64,000 nucleotides of DNA from Streptosporangium album (GTDB lineage Bacteria; Actinomycetota; Actinomycetes; Streptosporangiales; Streptosporangiaceae), in assembly GCF_014203795.1 (NCBI RefSeq), contig NZ_JACHJU010000003.1, positions 496,001-560,000 of the forward strand, read 5' to 3'. Shown here in pieces: positions 62,409-64,000 of the stretch. Position 1 is the stretch's first letter; every line of letters starts with the position of its first letter. Under the pieces are notes generated by a model, which saw only the letters and a list, made by a program, of their open reading frames with translations, was not told the DNA's origin and made no database searches. The position numbers and the translations under genes were made by a program.

Positions 62409-62924
62409 ATGACGGGCCCGTCCCCGTGCGTCCGGGGCCGCTCCGGAAGGCTCCGCGGTGCCGTCGTCACCGGACCGGCGCCGCGCACGCGGGCCGGTCA
62501 CCCGGGCCGGGCGGCGGTGGCGCAGGCACGCACGCTGGAGGAACTGGTGGAGGCCGCCACCGCGATCTACCGAGCCGACCTCGAGGGCGGCCACATCACG
62601 CTCTTCTCCGAGCTCGTCGGCGCGAGCATCGCCAGGCCGGAACTCCGCGAGGAGATCGTCAAGCGCTCCGAGCCGTGGATCGACTTCGTCGAGCAGACCC
62701 TGGACCGGGTCATCGGCGGCTCACCCCTGGCCAGGCTCATGCCGCCCCGCGACCTCGCCTACGCCGCGATCACCTTCTACCTCGGCGTCAACCTGTTCAC
62801 CCACCTCGACGCCGACCGCTCCCGCACCGAGGCCCTGTTCAACCTGGCCGGCCGGGTCGCCCCGCGCGCCCGACTCCTGACCATGCGGTTCCCGCGCCGC
62901 CGCCCGCCGCCCGCCTCCGGGTGA
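62409..62924 (+). CDS. TetR-type C-terminal domain protein lacking the HTH (possible remnant)
   Basis: 171 aa from the first usable ATG, though the real start may be a GTG near 62518. From RTLEELVEAATAIYRADLEG through LFSELVGASIARPELREEIV, PWIDFVEQTLDRVI and AYAAITFYLGVNLFTHLDAD it matches the ligand-binding half of actinobacterial TetR regulators. The DNA-binding helix-turn-helix is absent in every plus frame upstream, where only about 80 nt separate it from the DUF948 gene. It is either a truncated regulator or a stand-alone ligand-binding protein. The frame is intact with good third-position GC. Confidence 0.6.
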   Translation: MTGPSPCVRGRSGRLRGAVVTGPAPRTRAGHPGRAAVAQARTLEELVEAATAIYRADLEGGHITLFSELVGASIARPELREEIVKRSEPWIDFVEQTLDRVIGGSPLARLMPPRDLAYAAITFYLGVNLFTHLDADRSRTEALFNLAGRVAPRARLLTMRFPRRRPPPASG

Positions 62925-64000
62925 CTACCGGCCGCGGAGGAAGTCCCGGATCCTCGACCAGCGGTCGGCGAAGCCCGCCTCGGCACCGTGACGGGTGGGC
63001 TGGTAGTAGCGGCGGTCCCGCAGCTCCTGGGGGGCGTAGTCCTGGCGGACCAGGCCGTGCTCGAAGTCGTGCGGGTATTTGTAGCCCTTGCCGTGGCCGA
63101 GCTTCTTGGCCCCGGCGTAGTGGGCGTCGCGCAGGTGGTCGGGGACGTGGCCGATGGCGCCGCGCCGTACGTCTTCCGAGGCGGCACCGATGGCGTTGAT
63201 CACCGCATTGGACTTGGGGGCCAGGGCGCAGTGGATGACCGCCTGGGCCAGGTTGAGCCGGCCCTCGGGCAGGCCGATGAACTCCACCGCCTGGGCCGCG
63301 GCCACCGCGACCTGCAGGCAGGTCGGGTCGGCCATGCCGACGTCCTCGGAGGCGAAGATGACGATCCGGCGCGCGATGAACCGGGGGTCCTCCCCCGCCT
63401 CGATCATCCGGGCGAGGTAGTGGAGGGCGGCGTCGGCGTCGGAGCCGCGCATGCTCTTGATGAAGCCGCTGATCACGTCGTAGTGCTGGTCGCCCTGGCG
63501 GTCGTAGCGGACGGCGGCCTTGTCCACCGCGCGCTCGACCACCTCGACGGTGATCTCGTCGTCTGCGATGAGCGCGGCGGCCTCCAGGTAGGTGAGCGAC
63601 CTGCGGGCGTCTCCCCCGGCCAGGCGGACCAGGTGCTCGGCGGCCTCGGGTGCCAGCCGTGCCTTCCCGTCCAGGCCGCGCGGGTCGGCGACGGCGCGCT
63701 CCAGCACCACCCGGATGTCGTCCTCCGACAGCGACTCCAGGGTCAGCAGCAGCGAGCGCGACAGCAGCGGGGAGATGACGGAGAAGAACGGGTTCTCGGT
63801 GGTGGCGCCGATGAAGGTGACCCAGCGGTTCTCCACCGCGGGCAGCAGGGCGTCCTGCTGGGCCTTGTTGAAGCGGTGCACCTCGTCGACGAACAGCACC
63901 GTCTGTCGGCCGGACATGCCCAGCTCGCGCCGGGCCTGCTCGATGGCGGCGCGGACCTCCTTGACACCCGCGGACACGGCCGAGACCTCGACGAAGCGGC
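62925..64000 (-). CDS. rarA: Replication-associated recombination protein RarA (MgsA), 5' end missing
   Basis: About 358 residues are visible; the N-terminus with Walker A lies beyond the window. RarA is an AAA+ ATPase related to clamp loaders and RuvB that acts at stalled forks. Visible motifs are Walker [16 protein letters not shown], sensor 1 [12 protein letters not shown], sensor 2 [15 protein letters not shown] and the family C-terminus ([45 protein letters not shown]). The stop codon abuts the end of the convergent TetR-like gene. Neighbourhood matches Rv2559c. Confidence 0.95.
   Translation of the reverse strand, partial: RFVEVSAVSAGVKEVRAAIEQARRELGMSGRQTVLFVDEVHRFNKAQQDALLPAVENRWVTFIGATTENPFFSVISPLLSRSLLLTLESLSEDDIRVVLERAVADPRGLDGKARLAPEAAEHLVRLAGGDARRSLTYLEAAALIADDEITVEVVERAVDKAAVRYDRQGDQHYDVISGFIKSMRGSDADAALHYLARMIEAGEDPRFIARRIVIFASEDVGMADPTCLQVAVAAAQAVEFIGLPEGRLNLAQAVIHCALAPKSNAVINAIGAASEDVRRGAIGHVPDHLRDAHYAGAKKLGHGKGYKYPHDFEHGLVRQDYAPQELRDRRYYQPTRHGAEAGFADRWSRIRDFLRGR

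Overview
This is a chromosomal window from a high-GC Gram-positive actinomycete, most likely Streptosporangiales or a close relative (inference). The clues are strong G/C bias at third codon positions, a mycothiol-type maleylpyruvate isomerase, SteA/SteB, TlyA, DUF948 and DUF1015 proteins, and gene order that largely follows the Mycobacterium tuberculosis blocks Rv1637-Rv1698 and Rv2552-Rv2559 as well as the Streptomyces infC-pheST and arg regions. No prophage, insertion sequence, CRISPR array or tRNA gene was seen. It reads as core chromosome with a few accessory insertions.

Layout. 0-8 kb: two Tat-exported lipoproteins (at least one Rieske), uvrA behind what looks like a DNA-damage promoter, a divergent maleylpyruvate isomerase/MBL hydrolase pair, phosphatidylserine synthase and decarboxylase, and terC under a manganese riboswitch. 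8-18 kb: a long minus-strand run in which a 57-aa protein, tlyA, nadK and recN lead into steA-steB, a MraY-like transferase, a MurJ-like flippase and a GT4 glycosyltransferase. 18-23 kb: SCP2-like, HAD-IIA, TPR, DUF1015, SSB-like and MBL genes. 23-26 kb: an 877-aa protein with nine near-identical Arg/Gly/Asp repeat units, a helical repeat domain and an acidic tail. 26-32 kb: a complete 16S-23S-5S operon on the minus strand with three good core promoters. 32-43 kb: tyrS, then argC-argJ-argB-argD-argF-argR-argG-argH-mpg reading leftward from an ARG-box promoter. 43-46 kb: plus-strand acyl-CoA synthetase and MFS transporter. 46-54 kb: infC-rpmI-rplT-tsnR-histidine kinase-pheS-pheT. 54-55 kb: a PadR regulator and its membrane partner. 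55-64 kb: rarA (cut by the window end), a TetR-like C-terminal domain gene, then DUF948-DUF6167-alaS-ruvX-mltG-mltG-aroE.

How the genes work together. Most units are translationally coupled through ATGA, GTGA or TGATG junctions. The arg block encodes arginine synthesis from glutamate to argininosuccinate cleavage together with its own ArgR repressor. The infC and alaS blocks serve translation. The steA operon joins divisome-associated proteins to lipid-linked glycan chemistry. The least explained parts are the repeat protein beside the rRNA operon, the steA-linked envelope module, the tandem mltG pair and the SSB-like protein.
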